64,000 bases of DNA from Clarireedia homoeocarpa (taxonomy: Eukaryota; Ascomycota; Leotiomycetes; Helotiales; Rutstroemiaceae). The DNA is taken from contig LNKV01000036.1 in assembly GCA_001465935.1 (NCBI GenBank), positions 496,001-560,000 of the forward strand, read 5' to 3'. The notes beneath the pieces are model-generated. The model was given only the letters and a program-made list of their open reading frames with translations. It was not told where the DNA came from and searched no databases. The translations under genes were made by a program, and so were the position numbers. Of the stretch, positions 34,599 through 46,733 are shown piece by piece (position 1 is the stretch's first letter; every line of letters starts with the position of its first letter).

Positions 34599-35503
34599 TC
34601 ATACACTTCCAAATCTTCTCTCAAACTCCCGGAACAGCAATGGACTGATCTCATCACTGGAGTTTCCTCCGACTTCCCAAAGTACTCCTTTGCGATCATA
34701 ATGTTCAAGTAGCGGCTCACTTGTTTCCTCGAATTTCTTCAGTCTTGTTTTCCATGTTTCTTCACAGTCATCTGGACGCTTCGTGAGGGCTTCTCCGGTT
34801 ATATCGTCACGTCCTGCAACTTTGGGCGCGTTGAACGTAGTATTGTACACACGACCAGATGGCGCATGAATCCAACGCCCCGCAATACGTTCTAATATTA
34901 CCGATGCAGGCGTTTTGAGAGATACAACAAGATTGATTGGAATGAGCGAGTCGAGTTGAGATGCTTGTGAAGCAGTTCGCGGGAAACCATCGAGGATGAA
35001 GGAGGCAGATGGATCTTCTGAAGTTTGCGGAGGCGGATAAGATTGCGCCAGAGATGGTTGGTCGACGTAAGAATCCATTCCCATATCTTCGGCAGCCAGG
35101 GAACTTGTCGCTAACGTCATGGGCGACATTGATGAGGGGTATAGCCATCCGCGAGACTTAAGTTCGTGTGTGATAAGTCGCAGTATCATCGCGTCGGGGA
35201 CGAGGGCGCCAGATTTGATTGCATTTTCTGCTTTGATACCTGCAAGCTTCGGGTTAGCTAAGGCATGCCGAAGTGCTCCGATGCAACGTACCTAACGGAG
35301 TCCTATTCTTGACATTGTCCCTCAATAAGTCACCCGAACTAATGGCAGAAAGCTGCGGAAATCTCTGTAATAGTCGTTCTGCCTGTGTGCCTTTTCCTAC
35401 TCCTGGGGCCCCTACTAAGATTATCTACGGGATACTCTGTCAACAGGTGTTGGGAAAATTCTACAGGAGACTAACATACTCTGGCTGCCTTTTTGAGTCG
35501 CAT
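34599..35503 (-). CDS. adk2: Adenylate kinase, AK3-type (GTP:AMP phosphotransferase)
   Basis: Exons 35480..35503, 35292..35424 and 34599..35239 give 265 aa. The eight-residue first exon (MRLKKAAR) joins IILVGAPGVGKGTQAERLL, the P-loop. SGDLLRDNVKNRTPLG and FILDGFPRT form the NMP-binding side, and the lid reads GRWIHAPSGRVYNTTFNAPK then DDITGEALTKRPDD. The RWIHxxSGRVYN form points to the mitochondrial-matrix AK3/Adk2 type rather than cytosolic Adk1. An unusual insertion of about 50 residues (Ser/Met/Pro-rich, about residues 90-135) lies between the helix after SGALVPDAMILRLI and the FILDGFPRT strand. No classical presequence is seen, as is also true of yeast Adk2. Confidence 0.92.
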
Positions 35504-36824
35504 TCTGTTGGGTTGTGTTGTAGAGTGTAAATGTTATGGGATATGGATAATATAGGCTTCCGTTCGCAGGCTGTCAGACGCCGGAGGTCCGCAGCAATGG
35601 CGAAGGATGTGTTGAGGGCGTGAGGATATGGACTTCCTTGTCGTGCGGCGGGTAGTAATTTGGAACCCCGCACTCTATGATAGCCAGGCAAAAACAAGTC
35701 AGTGAAACAGCCGTACGCCGACGATTCCTTGGTATCAAGAAACTACATAGAAATGCGACAAGAATGAGGAAGCAAAGGCACGAAGAGGAAGGATCTTTGA
35801 TATCGGGGGATTCACAAGTATGCGGGGAGAGACATGCAACGGCGTTCGGGTTGACAAGGCCGAGGGAATGGAATTTATTGGGCGGATTTCCAAGCTTCGA
35901 GGGCTTCCAAGCTTTCCATCCTTCCACGCTTGCATCCTTCCACTCTTGCATCCTTCCACTCTTCCACTCTTCCACTACGCACAACAACTTTTTCTTTTGG
36001 TCTTAGCGCGCCGTCCCGGCTTTCTGTTGAGAAAGCTCAACCTGCTCCTTTTGGAAGCCTTAATGCCTTAATCAATAGCCCATCATATCACGTGCGAGAT
36101 CCATGTTGCTTACCCCATATTCTCAGCTATATTTTTGTGACTTCGAAAAAGGAGAAGACTTTAGTTAAGAACCAATAGAATCTATTGAATACAATCGTCG
36201 CATCGTCGCATCATGACCATGTCAACGCGAGCAAGAGGGAGATGCTCGAACTAGAAAACAGATCGCATTTGACTATTTACTGCGAGCTGCCTACCCCCTG
36301 TCTTCTCGTATCTTCTCCCGTTTAGCCATTCATCCATTGCTCCATTGCTCCATTGCTCCAGTGTTCGCTGTTCCGTCTCCATTGACTTACTTGGATCTCA
36401 AGATGTCGTGCCACGTTCTGCTCCTACATGTTGCGAACCCTTCTGCATGATGGACCTACTTAAGTCCGGACGCCTCACCCAATCGACGCCGACTTAGTAT
36501 GGATCCGTGGCCATCGTTCTGAGATCTTCCGACGGAATCCACCCCCACGTGACTGGCTCGGTAAGTTCCGGGAAAGAATAATCCCGACGTAAAGTCCTTG
36601 GAGCCAACCCCAGGGCCCCCCCAGAGCCCGAGAGACTGAAAACATCGAAAAAAGGATACTTGAAGATTTTACAACTATCCCTCCACGAAACCATTCTTAC
36701 ATTGTTACATATGACCTGTCTTTCATAATCCTTCATTTTCAAACCATAAGCCATCTCATACTGCCACTCTGACCATTCTGTTGATAGTATTCTCTTTGAT
36801 TACTAAGGGAGATTTACCTCCATT
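35504..36824. other. Divergent promoter region with a minisatellite
   Basis: Lies between the start codons of adk2 (minus) and the LETM1 gene (plus). Contains the CATCCTTCCACTCTTG minisatellite (listed separately) and a TCCATTGC repeat near 36330-36361. Open frames here derive from the repeats. Confidence 0.5.
35905..35982 (+). repeat. CATCCTTCCAC(T/G)CTTG minisatellite
   Basis: About four imperfect 15-16-nt units of catccttccac followed by shorter cttccact units. It lies in the divergent promoter of adk2 and the LETM1 gene. Confidence 0.75.
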
Positions 36825-38534
36825 ATGAGTGCTTCCTCAAGACTCGTCCGCAATGCGGCGCAAACGTCCTTCATGAGCGGAGGTTTGTCAAATGCATCAA
36901 TTTGCTGCCAGGAAACTCGGGACTGATAGCAATCTACAGGCCGTGTTGTGCAACGTTCATCCCTCCGTCCTTCTGCGGCATATTTACATCGAGATGCTCG
37001 ACCCTTCCCTTCACAAATGACTGCTTTGGCCATCCTAATTCCTAGGAGAATGGCTTCGACAGATACACATACCTCAGGAGGAGTCCCCACTGGCCCACCC
37101 CCAGGATTCAATGCCGAACAAGCCAGAAAGCCCTTGCCAATCTCCGCCAATGCGCCAACGAAAGGAGCTGCGAAGCAGGCCGAGAAACATGACATTGATG
37201 CTATACCAACGAACCAGCCGACTGCCGTACCCAAGACAGATGCCCATGAAGCCTTGACGCTCTCAGAATTGGCTGGTGTGAAGGATAAATCCGTGGAGAA
37301 GCAGGAAGGAAAGAAGGCGGAGAAAAAGTTGACTCTTGCACAAAAGATCAAGAAAGAGGCCGCTCATTACTGGGATGGAACGAAGTTGCTGGCAACTGAG
37401 ATCAAGATCAGTTCACGATTGGCTTTGAAAATGGCCGCAGGGTATGAGCTCAGTCGTAGGGAGCACAGACAATTACGTAGAACAGTCCAGGATATCGCTC
37501 GATTGGTGCCATTTTCCGTATTCGTCCTGGTCCCTTTTGCCGAATTGTTACTCCCGGTCGCTCTTAAGCTGTTCCCAAACATGCTTCCGAGCACGTACGA
37601 GGGCCAGAAATCGAAGGACGCCAAAGTTTCATCATTGCGAGCAACACGAAAGGACGTCAGTGCCTTCCTGCGAAGCACCTTGAAGGAGACCGGTCTACCA
37701 TTCAGTCCGGCAAATGCTCAAAGAGAGGAGTTTGCACAATTCTTTCGGAAGGTTAGAGCTACAGGAGAGAGACCAACAGCCGAGGAAGTGATTAAAGTCT
37801 GTCAAATTTTCAAGGACGATTTGACTCTAGACAACTTGTCACGTCCTCAACTCGTGGGAATGTGCAGATATATGAGCCTGAACACCTTTGGAACCGATAT
37901 GATGCTCAGATATCAAATCCGCCATCGTATGAGACAAATCAAGAGAGACGATCGAGCTATCAGTTTTGAGGGCGTTGACAGTTTATCAGTACCAGAACTT
38001 CAACTTGCTTGTCTCAGCCGTGGTATCCGGACCCACGGCATGTCACCAGCTCGTTTGAGGGATGATTTACAATCATGGTTGGATTTGAGACTTAAGCATG
38101 GGGTACCATCTACGCTTCTAGTTTTGAGTAACGCATACATGTATGCTCAAGGAAAGGAGGCCGAGTTCTCTACCCAAATCGATGCTTTAACTGGTGTACT
38201 TTCATCTATTCCCGAGGAACTCTTCCACGAGATCGAGCTCGAGGTTCACAATGCGGAGGGTGCTGCAACCAACAAGCAACGTCTGGAGGTTCTCAAGGAA
38301 CAACAAGAGCTTATCGAGGAAGAGAACGAGCAGAACGAGGAGAACACCGAAGAGGGCAGAGCTACTCCTCAAGATAACGAAGATATCGATGAAAAAGAAG
38401 AACGAAAAGCAGAGGCTCAAGCTGATGGTTCAAACAAGAGCCAAGTTAGTGAGGCGGTCGATGCGGAGAAGGAGGGTGAGCTCATTCAGCAAGAAGCAAA
38501 GATGAGCGAGGAAAGGCCATCAGAGAAGAAGTGA
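36825..38534 (+). CDS. mdm38: LETM1/Mdm38-like mitochondrial inner-membrane protein
   Basis: Exons 36825..36882 and 36940..38534 give 550 aa. LETM1 proteins act in mitochondrial K+/H+ exchange, volume control and ribosome attachment to the inner membrane. The N-terminus MSASSRLVRNAAQTSFMSGG plus RVVQRSSLRPSAAYLHRDAR is Arg/Ser/Ala-rich with no acid, a good presequence. The LETM1 core starts at LTLAQKIKKEAAHYWDGTKL, and the single membrane span lies in LVPFSVFVLVPFAELLLPVA followed by KLFPNMLPSTY. The ribosome-binding-like domain has LQLACLSRGIRTHGMSPARL. The C-terminal ~90 residues are a Glu-rich charged tail with predicted coiled coil. The 57-nt intron splits the presequence. Confidence 0.94.
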
Positions 38535-39138
38535 TTGTTCGCATTCTTTCTGAAACTTGAAATGTACAAATGAAAATTCTTCGCTTTTGTTGTCTTAACA
38601 GATAATAGCATTCTAGGACTTGTTTATTTCAGCATGGATAAATGGATTGGAATGGGGGGGTTCCATAGAAACTTTACAATAGACCGCTGATTGCCATGGG
38701 CTTCAGACAGCACAGCACAGCACAGCACAGCAAATGAATACATAGCAATGTAGAATTTTTGTAATAAAAGTACATGGCATTGAGCCTGTTTCTTTGTTTA
38801 TCTGTGAATTTGATTGTTCCAAAGCTACCTGCGAGTGCGTAGCCTAGTCAGCGGTAAGTTTGAGTGCTAGGTCCATCCACAATGCCAAGCGACACCATTA
38901 AGCTTGCTGTACACTATGACATCGGCCCGCGCCTCTTCATGTGAGGGAAGATTCACTCCAGAAGTACTACGACCATACTATCCACGACTTTTATGAGTAC
39001 AGTTGAAGAGAATTTAATACATGACCAGCATTGAATAATCACATTGCCTAGTTTATTTGTTGCTTGACTATCTCCCTTCCTTGTTGTTCCACAGCCCAAT
39101 TTGCGATTGCTGTGCCCCGCGCACCATAACCACCTAGG
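38535..39138. other. Intergenic, small CACAG repeat
   Basis: 3' flank of the LETM1 gene and promoter of snx4. A (CACAG)5-like microsatellite lies at 38706-38732. No gene seen. Confidence 0.55.
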
Positions 39139-40605
39139 ATGGAACATGACGACTTTGCCAATATTGAGTGGCAGAATAGCCACGGCAGTCCACAGATAAT
39201 AAGCCCTCGCAGTGAAGATGGAAGCGAAGCTACCGATGCTGAGAGACATGGTGGCGGAGAGCAGGCAGGGCGGATGGCGGATGAAATAGACCTAGCTGGA
39301 GTGGGAGACGGGGTCCTGGAGTGTACGGTGGGATCGCCCATCAAGGAGAACGATGGGACGAAAGATGCCTTTGTATCTTATCTTGTTACTACTAATGTAT
39401 GTCTACCTACAAGCACCGCAAGATCGCCTAATACTGACAATGCCCAGACTACATTCCCCTCTTTCCAAAAGCCCACCACATCAGTCCGGCGACGATTCAC
39501 CGATTTTGTATTCCTATATAACACGCTCTTCAGAGAATACCCTGCCTGCGCCGTCCCTCCATTACCAGACAAGCACAAGATGGAGTACGTCCGCGGCGAC
39601 CGGTTCGGCACCGACTTCATGCAACGCCGCGCCAACTCCCTCAGCCGCTTCCTCACCCGCCTAACACTGCATCCTGTCCTCCGACGCAGCGCAATCCTCA
39701 TTCTCTTCCTCGAAAGCACCGACTGGAACGCTACCATGCGCTCCCGTCCCCTACGCGGCTCCTCGCGGGATGAGCAAGCCTCGGGCGTTTTCGACAATTT
39801 CACCGACACCTTCATAAACGCATTCACCAAAGTGCACAAGCCCGACAAGCGATTCATCGAAGTAAAAGAAAAGTCCGACAAACTCGACGAAGACCTTGGA
39901 CATATCGAAAAAATCGTCGCCCGTGTTGCCCGCCGCGAAGGCGATCTCGAAGCGGACTACAAAGACCTAGCTGAGCAATTCCAGCGCCTAATTAACCTAG
40001 AACCAGGAGTCGCGCCCAGCGTTCATGCGTTTAGCGCCAGTGTCGAGGACACCAGTTCAGGAATCAAAAACCTCAAAGATCATACTGACCAAAATTACCT
40101 TGGTAGTCTCCGCGACATGCAAGCCTACAGCACAGCAGTAAAAAACCTGCTCAAAGCGCGCGAGCAAAAACAACTCGATTTCGAACAACTCACCGAATAC
40201 CTCGCCAAATCCACCACCGATCGCGACGTTCTCGCGTCATCGCATGGCTCGTCAGCACTTACGGGTGCAGGTGGGTTCATCCGGAGTAAAATCGAAGACG
40301 TGCGCGGTGTGGACCATGAGCAGAGTCGAAGAGAGAGGCTACGGAGACTGGAGCTCAGGATTGATGAGCTGACGAGAGAAGTCGAGGAGGCGAAGAAGAC
40401 GACGGAGGCATTTGATGAGGAGGTGGTGAGGGAAGTCGCGGATTTCGAGAGGATTAAGAGGGTGGAGTTTAAGAGTCAGTTGGGCGGCTTGGCGGACGCA
40501 CATAGGGCGTTTTATGAGGGGGTGTTGGGGATTTGGGAGGGGTACGTGAGGGAGATGGGGGAAGGGGAGGTGCTCATTAGAGAGGGGGAGACGGTGGAGG
40601 CTTGA
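39139..40605 (+). CDS. snx4: Sorting nexin Snx4/Atg24 (PX-BAR)
   Basis: Exons 39139..39396 and 39448..40605 give 471 aa. Snx4 recycles SNAREs from endosomes and takes part in selective autophagy. The PX domain contains VSYLVTTNTTFPSFQKPTTS, RRRFTDFVFLY, the PPLPDKHK proline loop, RGDRFGTDFMQRRANSLSRF and ILFLESTDW, with the usual phosphoinositide-binding Arg residues. The BAR region follows (FIEVKEKSDKLDEDLGHIEK and on), with long coiled coil to the end. The intron (39397..39447, 51 nt, GTATGT...CCCAG) is a multiple of three and has no stop, so an unspliced frame is also open; I remove it because the join restores the conserved TTNTTFPSF. The acidic N-terminus is unstructured. Confidence 0.94.
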   Translation: MEHDDFANIEWQNSHGSPQIISPRSEDGSEATDAERHGGGEQAGRMADEIDLAGVGDGVLECTVGSPIKENDGTKDAFVSYLVTTNVCLPTSTARSPNTDNAQTTFPSFQKPTTSVRRRFTDFVFLYNTLFREYPACAVPPLPDKHKMEYVRGDRFGTDFMQRRANSLSRFLTRLTLHPVLRRSAILILFLESTDWNATMRSRPLRGSSRDEQASGVFDNFTDTFINAFTKVHKPDKRFIEVKEKSDKLDEDLGHIEKIVARVARREGDLEADYKDLAEQFQRLINLEPGVAPSVHAFSASVEDTSSGIKNLKDHTDQNYLGSLRDMQAYSTAVKNLLKAREQKQLDFEQLTEYLAKSTTDRDVLASSHGSSALTGAGGFIRSKIEDVRGVDHEQSRRERLRRLELRIDELTREVEEAKKTTEAFDEEVVREVADFERIKRVEFKSQLGGLADAHRAFYEGVLGIWEGYVREMGEGEVLIREGETVEA

Positions 40606-41718
40606 TGAGAGGAGGGCATGGGAAGCTGTATGGTATGTATGTATTTACGTATGGAACGGGTGTCTGGTGTAGGTAGTCTAGTCTGGTCTAATCTAATCTG
40701 GTAGGTCAGGTCAGGTCAGGTCAGGTCAGGAGTTAGGACTGAGAGCAGAGGAGAGAAGAGGAGAGGATAGCAGAGGAGGGGATGAGTTGATGATTATTAT
40801 GAACAATTTATTACCTACCTTACCTTACCTTACTTTACCTCAACTTACCTGAAGGTTATGTATGTATGTATGTATGTATGTATGTATATTGGGGCAGTAA
40901 AGTGAACATCTAACCCTATCCTATCCTATCCCATCCTATCCCATCCCATCCCATCCCATCCTGTTCCATCCACCACATCCCTTCACATCCCATCACAGTA
41001 CCTCTACCTCTACCCCTACCCCTCCCTACCCCTACCCCTTCACATCAACATCAAATACACACCCATCCATCCATCCATCCATCCACGCACACACACATAC
41101 ACACAAACCAACATCTATCAGCCTAACCTAACCTAACGTAACACATCTTAAACTTAAGTTAACATAGTTATCTCAAAGTTACACTGCGTTTACGTGTGCG
41201 TTTACGTTTGCGCTCTACTCATCAATCACATAAGTATAGTAAGTACAGGATTGTACTATACAAGGCCAGGAAGGCAAGGTAATAGATGCAATTACAGTGT
41301 ATAAACAACGCAGCACGCTACAGCACGGCACGGGGCAGGAGTAGGTGGATGGATGGATGGATGGATGGATGATACCAATACAAGACAAGACAAGACGCCG
41401 ACTCGACTTCTTGACGCTTAAAATCATGATATTGATTGATTGGTTGATTTATCTATGTATTGTATTGGTTAATTGATCTATTGATTCATTGGTGGGTTGA
41501 TCCAAGAACCCGACCCGCACTTTACCACTCCTCTCTTTACTTTTCCTCAATCTTCTTTCCCCCTCCCGTCTACCAGACAGGCACTTTTCTCCTCTTCCTC
41601 TACCTACGTATGCATGCCTACACTGATACTAATGCTGTATATAGCATTCCCCAGCGTTATCCTCATCTCTCATCTTCGTCACTCATACCCATACTCTACA
41701 ACAAGTTCACAACCGCCT
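40606..41718. repeat. Microsatellite-dense spacer between snx4 and kex2
   Basis: Between two convergent genes lie successive simple repeats: GGTCA (40703-40730), TACCT (about 40815-40850), GTAT (40857-40887), TATCC/CATCC (40914-40972), TACCCC/TACCTC (about 41001-41040), CATC (41063-41084), AACCT (41126-41140), and on the opposite sense GGAT (41347-41371) and ACAAG (41381-41395). No gene seen. Confidence 0.8.
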
Positions 41719-44416
41719 CTACTTCTTCAACAATGCCGCGCTCTTCTCATCCTTCACCTCACTATCACTCTCCACATTATCATCACTATCCTCATCACTC
41801 TCGCCCCCAATAACATGATGGCCACTCCCACTTCCACTTCCACTTCCACTGCCCTCCCCCTCACTATCATCATACAATTTCTTCTCATTCTCATCTCCCC
41901 CTTCCCCAACCCTATCCTTGTACTCCTCGTCATCTTCATCCTCACTCCCCGCCGCAAACGCATCATACAACTCCCCTGCCCTTCTCTTTCCACCCTTCTT
42001 CCCCTTTCCAGCTAACCCCTCCGCTTCGTCTTCCTCGAGTAAGTCAAACTCCCACTCATCACGTGGGTTATTCCTCAGACGCTTGCGGCGCGCCATGTAC
42101 AGATAAATGCCGAGACCTGAGCAGAAGACTGCGATAAGACCGATGGCGCCGTAGATCCAGATCTGGGTTTTGGAGGAAACGCCGAAGGTAGGCAGGAAAG
42201 AGGGAATCCATGTGGAGGTCGTGGAGGAGGCGTCGGGGGCGGCGGACGCAGTGGGGGTTGGAGAGACGAGTTCGTCTTCTGTGCCGGTGGGTTTGGCGTT
42301 GACGGGACGGTCGGGGTGGTCGGTAGGGTTGGACATGAGGCTCGTGGAGGTGCCGGTGGGGAGGGATGTGACAGATGTGGTGGTGCCGGAGATGGTGGTG
42401 GTTTGGATTTCGGTGTGATTGTCGTCGTCGTGTTCGGTGGGGAGAGGAAGGAGAGTGGCTTTGGAGGCGTCGATGGATTCGCCCCAGAGTTTGAGATGCC
42501 AGTCTGTGAAAGTTCCATTATGTTCGTTTACTGCGGTATCTTTGACGATGATGGTCCAGGTTCCAATGCCGGATTCACCCCTGTGTAATGGTTAATATTT
42601 ATATAAGAAATGGGTTGGGGTATGTGAGTGAACTAACCAGTGAACAACAGACATGAATGTCCAATCTTCGTATCCATCAGGATCGGTGTCGAATCTACGG
42701 GTGACTGAGAGGTGACTGACGACCTTGTCAGGACTAACCAAATCGACACTTAAATCACCACGCCTGGAATGGTCAATATTCATCGTAACCTGAACATGCT
42801 CAAGCCTCTCGAGATTGGCTTCTTGAAGCATAGCGGCGGTAACTTCGAAAGAGACAGCTAATCCTTGCTCTCCTTGTGGAATGGCTTGGTTTACATGAAT
42901 CCATGGTGAATAGAACCAAGCTTGAGGTTTGACGTTCTTGAAGTCCTTGGCTGCTTCGACAGTTGCCCAGGTATCGATCTTCCCATATCCAAAGGTGTGA
43001 CTAAATTTCTTGCCAATGGATGTAGTTTGCCATTCTCCAGTTTCGAGATCAACTGGCAAAGCAGTTTGCATAACAAGGTATTGCATGTCTCTCCAGGTAA
43101 GATCTGGTCGGATCTGCAGAACTAATGCAAAGATACCGGCTGCAAGAGGAGCAGCAGCAGAAGTACCGCCATGGTTCGAAGAGCATACGTTGGTGCCAAC
43201 ATCAGTCGTGTGCTACAATAATTAGCGACTTTCGTATTTAGAATGAATCATGAAAACTTACAATAGAGTCCCCACTTCCACTGCTGTAGGTAACAACAAG
43301 TTGAGCAGAGCATTTTTCAGAATAGTAGGGGTGAAGTCCCTTTCGGTCAATGGCTCCAACAGTAATACTGTAGATACTATTGGTATAACCATCGAAGTTA
43401 CAGTTATCCTCATTTGCGGCGCCATTTCCGGACGCGAAAACGTAGATGGATCCTAGACCACCTCGACCTTTTTGAACCGCATTTACCATTGCCCTTTTGA
43501 TGAGAATGCCTGGAGCATCCATGGATCTTCCATCATCAGGTGGACCCCAAGAACAAGAGTAGATTTGATTGTGTTGGTAGGCGTAATTCATGGCAACCGC
43601 TTCATCGGCATCTGTGATCATCTTTGACAAGATACGAATACCGGCAATTTTGGAATCCCAAGCAACACCTACACCACATACATCGTTCTTGACAGCAGAA
43701 ACTTCTCCCGCGCACCGTGTGCCGTGTTTGTCGTCATCCAAGCGAGGTTTTGGCTCCAATGTGTTCTCGTTGAAATCGTAAGAACCTTCGGCATAATAGT
43801 TGGCCTTCAAGTCGTTGCTGTACATGTCCAATCCATCATCCACAATAGCTACAATGGATCCTTTACCAGTAATATTTTGCATCCAAACATCCGTAACATT
43901 GACATCGTGTCCGACTTGTACTGGGTTGAATAAATGCCATTGCTGATTGAAGATCGGGTCCTTGATTCCCAACGCGCTAGCAACCTGTTGCTGTTTCACG
44001 ATTGCAGAATCGACAGACGCTCCTGAATCTTGTCGAGCCTCCACATATCCTTCGGGCGCTGGCGGTATTGGGCCTCTCTTTTCCATGCGAGCCTTCAACT
44101 TTTGTTTCTGTGCGAACTTGACTCCATCTAGGATGTCGTAATCTCCCAAAGTCCGCTTCCGCCGTTTTCGCTCCTTCAACGCCGTGTGTACAATATCTTC
44201 CTCTTGCTTAGTGGTTGAGAATATGTGGTGATCTTCCAACTCTCCTAGTTGACCTTGGTGGCTCAGACCCAGCTTCGCCGCTACCAGTGTCGGGTCGACG
44301 GTGGAATCGATGTGGAGGACATAATAATCGTTCGCATCGTAATTTCGTGGACGCAGACTTGAGGCACTTGCTAGAGAAGCCAGACCAAGCAGGCCGAGAA
44401 AAGGTCGCAATCTCAT
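41719..44416 (-). CDS. kex2: Kexin (Kex2-family proprotein endoprotease)
   Basis: Exons 43262..44416, 42638..43212 and 41719..42580 give 863 aa. Kex2 cleaves secretory precursors after dibasic (KR/RR) sites in the late Golgi. A signal peptide (MRLRPFLGLLGLASLASASS) leads into a propeptide that ends at the likely autoprocessing site EKR114, with a further KRKR-type cluster at 82-88. The subtilisin domain shows catalytic Asp193 (IVDDGLD), His231 (DKHGTRCAGE), oxyanion Asn331 (ASGNGA) and Ser403 (NHGGTSAAAPL). The P domain (FYSPWIHVNQAIPQGEQGLA to GTWTIIVKDTAVNEHNGTF) follows, then a Ser/Thr-rich stalk, one membrane span (about 718-738, IWIYGAIGLIAVFCSGLGIY) and a long acidic cytosolic tail with an SG repeat. 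The tail probably carries Golgi-retention signals. Confidence 0.97.
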
Positions 44417-46733
44417 ATCGTGTGTGGGAAGCCGCGCAGGTTTGGTGCAGAAGGTTTCGAGGGACCAACTACCTCGCGCAGGAAGAAGGGGATTAAAGGA
44501 AATGTAGATAACGCAACACGATTAGCAATAGCGCATTGATAATGTTGGTCGAATTCGATATTGTAGGGTACTGTGAAGATACAGCGAATGTAGTGGTTGT
44601 AAAAATGATATGTATTCAATGGACAAGTTAAGTGGATACAAAGGATTCGTAAGTCGTTTCTTGTGGTAAGGTGGTATCAAGCAGTTTCTGGGGACCTTTC
44701 TTTTTTGTTTTTTGGTAGGACAAAGGCAGAGAGAGTAAGCACGAATTGGTTTGCCACAGAGGATGAGAGGATGAGAGGATGAGAGGATGATAGGATGATG
44801 TTTGAGACGAGTTGGCCTTTTGCGTTTTGTGTTTTTGGACAACTCTTAGTACGAAGTAATGGAGGAGAAGACAACTCTTAGTAATGAGGAGAAGACCAGA
44901 ATGTGCAATGTGCAATGTACAAGGTACAATGCACAGAATACGAGCAAAAGGGTAAAAGGGATTGATTAACTTGATAAATAAGACGGTGAATTGGGAGGAG
45001 GGAAGTGGTGGAAGTAATGGGTTGTGTGTGGGTGGTGGGTGATAGTAATGGGTGAGGAGAGGTCAGATCTGCTTTGATCTCAAGGTCCCTGAGTCTGAGT
45101 CTGAGTCTACGGAGTAAGTCCAAGTCTGCGTCTGAGTCTCTGGTTGAAGGTTTGGACTATCCGGCGCGATGTTTCAAAGTTGTCCATCCAGCCAAAAGTA
45201 CGAGACGTAGTTTTTGCAACCGTCTGCCAGTGATGGCCGTTCAATCAATCAATCAATCAATCAGCCAATCAACCAACCAGTCAATCAATCAATCAGCCAA
45301 TCAACCAATCAACCAACCAGTCAATCAACCAACGAGCATTCTCAACGCCATCAGTTAGTAAAACAATGCTACCGACACAGGTAGTAGCTTTATGGTCTCA
45401 AACCGCCAGGGGAATCGGACGAGCTTCAGACTGTGTGGGCCAAGAGGACGTGGAGCTTCTGGGGATTCTATTGGTAAGATGGGACTGGCTGGCTTTGCTC
45501 CATATAAAGAAGGTAAAGACAGCCATCCATCCATCCGTCGAGGTTCGAGTGCGGGTGCTTGCGCCTTTGAAATGTGTGATAAGTTGACTGGTAAATCCCC
45601 GGTGAAGGTATGCTTCTTGCTTCTTGCTACTTGCTACTTGCTTCTTGCCTACGAGTACGAACGAGTGCTTGTCCAGTGCATTCACACTCACTCATTGTAT
45701 TGCATTGCTTTGCTATTGTTGCATGTATTGCATTGCCATTGTTGCATTCCTCCACTTCCGAAGATGCCCCATCTTTATATCCTCCAGTATCCATCAAAGC
45801 CCTGCGTGCGTGCGTGCGTGTGTGTGATGTGATACTCCTCCCCTCCAGTATTTCGTACATACAAGACAGAACCGCCTTCGTTCGTGCAAAGTTTCGCCAT
45901 AAAAGTGCTTGTACCTTGATTGTACCTCAATCGTCCCCGCTGCCCATGGTTTAGCTGCATCTCGAGCTCCTCTTCACACCCGTCACCGCTCCACGAGCCT
46001 CGTACTTGGTGCCGCTTTTCGCCTCATGCCCCGAAGTACAGCTGCACAAGCTCTTCTCATTCGTCTCTGCCTTCGCATCTGGTGGGCGCCCTCGGCGCCT
46101 TCCTGCCCAATTGATCTGTGCCAGCCCGGTCCGCCGTCAAAGCAGCCACCCACAGTTGCATGCACTCTGTGCAAGCCTCGCCTGCCCTTCCGCTAGATCA
46201 AGATTCGTCTTTTTTTTCCCATGCAAAATGCACAATGGAAAGATGAGTTGGTTGATAGCAGAACCGGGCCTCAGGTAAGTGAATATATGCTGTGATACCC
46301 AGCCTCCATCTTTTCCACCTGGGAAGCTCAAACCTTTCTCTGCTCCCATCAATACTGCAGCTTTTTCATCTTGCATCTTGCATCTTGCGTCTTGCTACAC
46401 TTCGCGCACCTCGAACTAATCATGTTCCTCTAAGCCATATCGTTCGAGTAAGCTCAATCCGATAAGGTCGGCACTCTCGTCCGCCGCGCGCGAATCTCCA
46501 GTGACAGGAATCTGATGCCGATAGTGCAGATAAAACTATCAACTCACAACCTCAATTCCTCTATCAGACTATAGTATGCCTTTCAGCGATTGAATATCAT
46601 CACCTTTCGCTCATTGGGCAAAAGTGTGGAAAGAGAATCAGCTCTAAAATTCGAGGAAGCTTAAAAGCTTAAAAGTTACTTTCATCGACATCTCTAGCAC
46701 AGGAAGATCCAAGAAATTATTACAACTCCAAAA
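44417..46733. other. 2.3 kb divergent promoter region, low complexity
   Basis: Lies between the start codons of kex2 (minus) and the PhoD-like gene (plus). Contains GAGGATGA repeats (44759-44791), GAGTCT repeats (45089-45108), the CAAT/CAAC block (listed separately), CTTGCTACTTG-like repeats (45613-45650) and CATCTTG repeats (46365-46392). Several short frames on both strands are not supported. Much of the right part may be a long 5' leader of the PhoD-like gene. Confidence 0.5.
45241..45332 (+). repeat. CAAT/CAAC/CCAGT tandem repeat
   Basis: Tetranucleotide CAAT units broken by CAGC, CAAC and CCAGT in a duplicated higher-order unit (aatcagccaatcaaccaa... appears twice). Simple-sequence DNA with no coding role. 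Confidence 0.85.

Noticed and set aside
35574..36178. Several frames over the CATCCTTCCAC repeat
   Set aside because: They exist because the repeat unit carries no stop codon; the proteins are repeat translations.
41001..41040. Interstitial telomere repeat (TACCCC-like)
   Set aside because: Units vary between CTCTAC and CCCTAC without runs of exact TTAGGG/CCCTAA; it is part of the general microsatellite cluster.
45241..45332. CRISPR-like array
   Set aside because: Units are 4 nt with no spacers; it is a microsatellite in a eukaryotic genome.
45366..46280. Overlapping frames upstream of the PhoD-like gene
   Set aside because: All are short, overlap on both strands and include repeat-coded segments; no recognisable protein.
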